A stretch of 64,000 bases of DNA from Marinobacter manganoxydans MnI7-9 (GTDB lineage Bacteria; Pseudomonadota; Gammaproteobacteria; Pseudomonadales; Oleiphilaceae): the NCBI RefSeq assembly GCF_000235625.1, contig NZ_AGTR01000026.1:1-64000 (forward strand), read 5' to 3'. Below are positions 63,301 through 64,000 of this stretch, one piece after another; position 1 is the first letter of the stretch, and every line of letters begins with the position of its first letter. Below the pieces are notes generated by a model. The model saw nothing but the letters and a program-made list of their open reading frames with translations. It searched no databases and was not told the DNA's origin. The position numbers were made by a program, and so were the translations under genes.

Positions 63301-64000
63301 AGCGGGTCTCTGCCCGTGGCGTCATCGGTTTCTGGCCAGCCAACCGCCGCGGTGACGATGTTGTGCTTTACACGGACGAATCCTGCACCGAGGAGCTGAC
63401 TACTCTGCACCACCTCCGTCAGCAGGATGAAAAGGCACCGGGCAAACCCATGATGGCGCTGTCGGATTTTGTCGCGCCTGAAGGCTCCGGGACGGTGGAC
63501 TACGTGGGCGGTTTCGCGGTCACCACCGGCATTGGTGCAGAAGAATTCTCGGTAGAGTTCAAAGATGCCAACGACGACTATAACGCGATTATGGTGAAGG
63601 CGTTGGCCGACCGCCTGGCAGAAGCTTTCGCCGAGCGGATGCACGAGCGGGTTCGCCAGGAGTTCTGGGGCTATGCCGCTGATGAAAAGCTGGCCAACGA
63701 TGACCTGATCAAGGAAAGGTACCGCGGAATACGTCCGGCACCCGGCTACCCGGCGTGCCCGGACCACACGGAGAAGGCAACCTTGTTCAATTTGCTTGAG
63801 GCCACTGATACTGCAGGCATTGAGTTGACCGAGCACTTTGCCATGTTCCCGACCGCTGCCGTCTCCGGCTGGTACTTTGCGCATCCGGAATCCAAGTATT
63901 TTGCGGTAGGGAAAATTGGCGCTGACCAGGTTGAGGACTATGCTGAACGCAAAGGCATTTCCAAGGCCGAGGCAGAACGCTGGCTTGCGCCAAGCCTGGC
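60321..64000 (+). CDS. metH: Cobalamin-dependent methionine synthase (partial at 3' end)
   Basis: The first 1226 residues of MetH, which makes methionine from homocysteine and methyltetrahydrofolate. Zinc ligands are C250 (GLNCALG) and C313, C314 ([10 protein letters not shown]). The cobalamin ligand is H760 in [13 protein letters not shown]. The C-terminal SAM-binding reactivation domain (from about 900) is present. The window ends in RWLAPSLA, only a few residues before the family's usual end, so the gene is complete except for its last codons. Starts at ATG 60321. No cobalamin riboswitch is seen upstream. Confidence 0.97.
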   Translation, partial: MTDRTTRLDQLHKALQERIVILDGGMGTMIQNLKLDEKAFRGDRFADYEREVQGNNDLLNLTQPALLRNIHADYLDAGADIIETNTFNSTQLSQADYGLEAIARELNVAAAELARQIADEYTAKNPEKPRFVAGAVGPTSRTASISPDVNNPGYRNVDFQTLVDNYYEAVGGLVEGGCDLILIETIFDTLNAKAAIYATQQYFEDSGITLPIMISGTITDASGRTLSGQTTEAFWNSVAHAKPISVGLNCALGADALRPYVEELSAKAETYVSAHPNAGLPNEFGEYDQTPEEMAEIIEGFARDGFLNIIGGCCGSRPDHIEAIAQAVSKYPPRKIPERPKALRLSGLEPFTGDDNVLFINVGERTNVTGSKRFLRLIKEEQYEEALSVARDQVENGAQIIDINMDEGMLESKEVMVTFLNLVASEPDISRVPIMIDSSKWDVIEAGLRCIQGKAVVNSISLKEGEEEFVKRARDCMRYGAAVVVMAFDEQGQADTYERKTEICKRSYDVLTGIGFNPADIIFDPNIFAIATGIEEHNNYAVDFINATRWIRENLPHASISGGVSNVSFSFRGNDVVREAIHSVFLYHAIKAGMNMGIVNPGQLVIYDEIDPELKELVEDVVLNRRDDSTDRLLEIAERYKGKGGKTQEEDLAWREWPVEKRLEHALVKGITTYIVDDTEACRQRATHPIEVIEGPLMDGMNVVGDLFGDGKMFLPQVVKSARVMKQAVAHLIPYIEAEKTEDQKAKGKILMATVKGDVHDIGKNIVGVVLQCNNYEVIDLGVMVPCDKILAAAKEHDVDLIGLSGLITPSLDEMVHVAREMQRLDFNIPLMIGGATTSKAHTAVKIEPQYKNDIALYVSDASRCVNVASQLLSKNAKPEFVEAARTEYDEIRERRKNRGDRTKLVSLKEARDRAPDISFEGYQPPKPAFTGIRVFEEYDLNELVDYIDWTPFFMSWDISGKYPAIFDDPKRGEAARHLFDDAQKILHRMIDEKRVSARGVIGFWPANRRGDDVVLYTDESCTEELTTLHHLRQQDEKAPGKPMMALSDFVAPEGSGTVDYVGGFAVTTGIGAEEFSVEFKDANDDYNAIMVKALADRLAEAFAERMHERVRQEFWGYAADEKLANDDLIKERYRGIRPAPGYPACPDHTEKATLFNLLEATDTAGIELTEHFAMFPTAAVSGWYFAHPESKYFAVGKIGADQVEDYAERKGISKAEAERWLAPSL

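Noticed and set aside
60756-63884. Long minus-strand open frames of 411 and 629 codons
   Set aside because: Both lie fully opposite metH, whose domains and metal ligands are intact along the same stretch. They are shadows.

Overview
The window looks like a chromosomal segment of a marine gammaproteobacterium, most probably Marinobacter or a close relative. This rests on gene content and protein character (cyanide-insensitive bd oxidase with CydDC, TusDCBE, NfuA, RssB/STAS pair, phasins, ETF genes with a PsrA-type operator); no rRNA gene or other taxonomic marker is present. About 65 protein genes and two tRNA genes are packed tightly. I see no insertion sequence, prophage, CRISPR array or other sign of recent transfer.

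Region by region. 1-5.9 kb: a thioesterase-like protein, a periplasmic binding-like protein, a chemoreceptor with a dCache domain, a GNAT-nitrilase fusion and a PilZ-like protein. 5.9-13.0 kb: a selenium block, made of a phasin/histone-tail/HhH protein coupled to an NDH-SelD fusion, a convergent SenB-type selenosugar synthase, and a divergent three-gene ABC importer of the selenium-associated PhnD-like class. No SenA (selenoneine synthase) is present, so the product is open. 13-21 kb: hypothetical proteins, an ABC-2 exporter pair with a DUF192 lipoprotein, two crotonases, a DMT exporter, a 47-residue membrane protein, tRNA-Leu(TAA) and a methyltransferase. 21.4-27.2 kb: cioAB-cydDC. 27-30.8 kb: a saccharopine-dehydrogenase-like reductase, small membrane proteins and RlmA. 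31-34.7 kb: etfBA and divergent ETF-ubiquinone oxidoreductase sharing a perfect palindrome that fits a PsrA operator. 34.8-40.3 kb: a minus-strand run with SlyD, DUF1285, radical SAM, SixA, GpsA, a STAS protein and an RssB-like phosphatase. 40.4-43 kb: an HD hydrolase convergent with an FAD oxidoreductase.

43.1-50 kb holds eight genes, each overlapping the next, that start with a membrane desaturase and include a cyclopropane-synthase-like methyltransferase, an FAD oxidoreductase, DUF1365, an SDR and an NTF2-like protein. It reads as one membrane-lipid modification pathway of uncertain product. 50-60 kb: XthA, TetR, a phasin, a YeeE/YedE pair with a structured leader, a Blh-type sulfur transferase, HemH, tRNA-Ser(TGA), a Bax-inhibitor-1 protein, the complete TusDCBE relay, DUF445 and NfuA. 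The window ends in metH, cut a few codons before its stop.

The most interesting parts are the SenA-less selenium block (6.6-13.0 kb), the overlapping lipid operon (43.1-50 kb) and an unexplained terminator-ended leader or small RNA near 52.1 kb. All calls come from reading the sequence and from memory of protein families; no database search was run.
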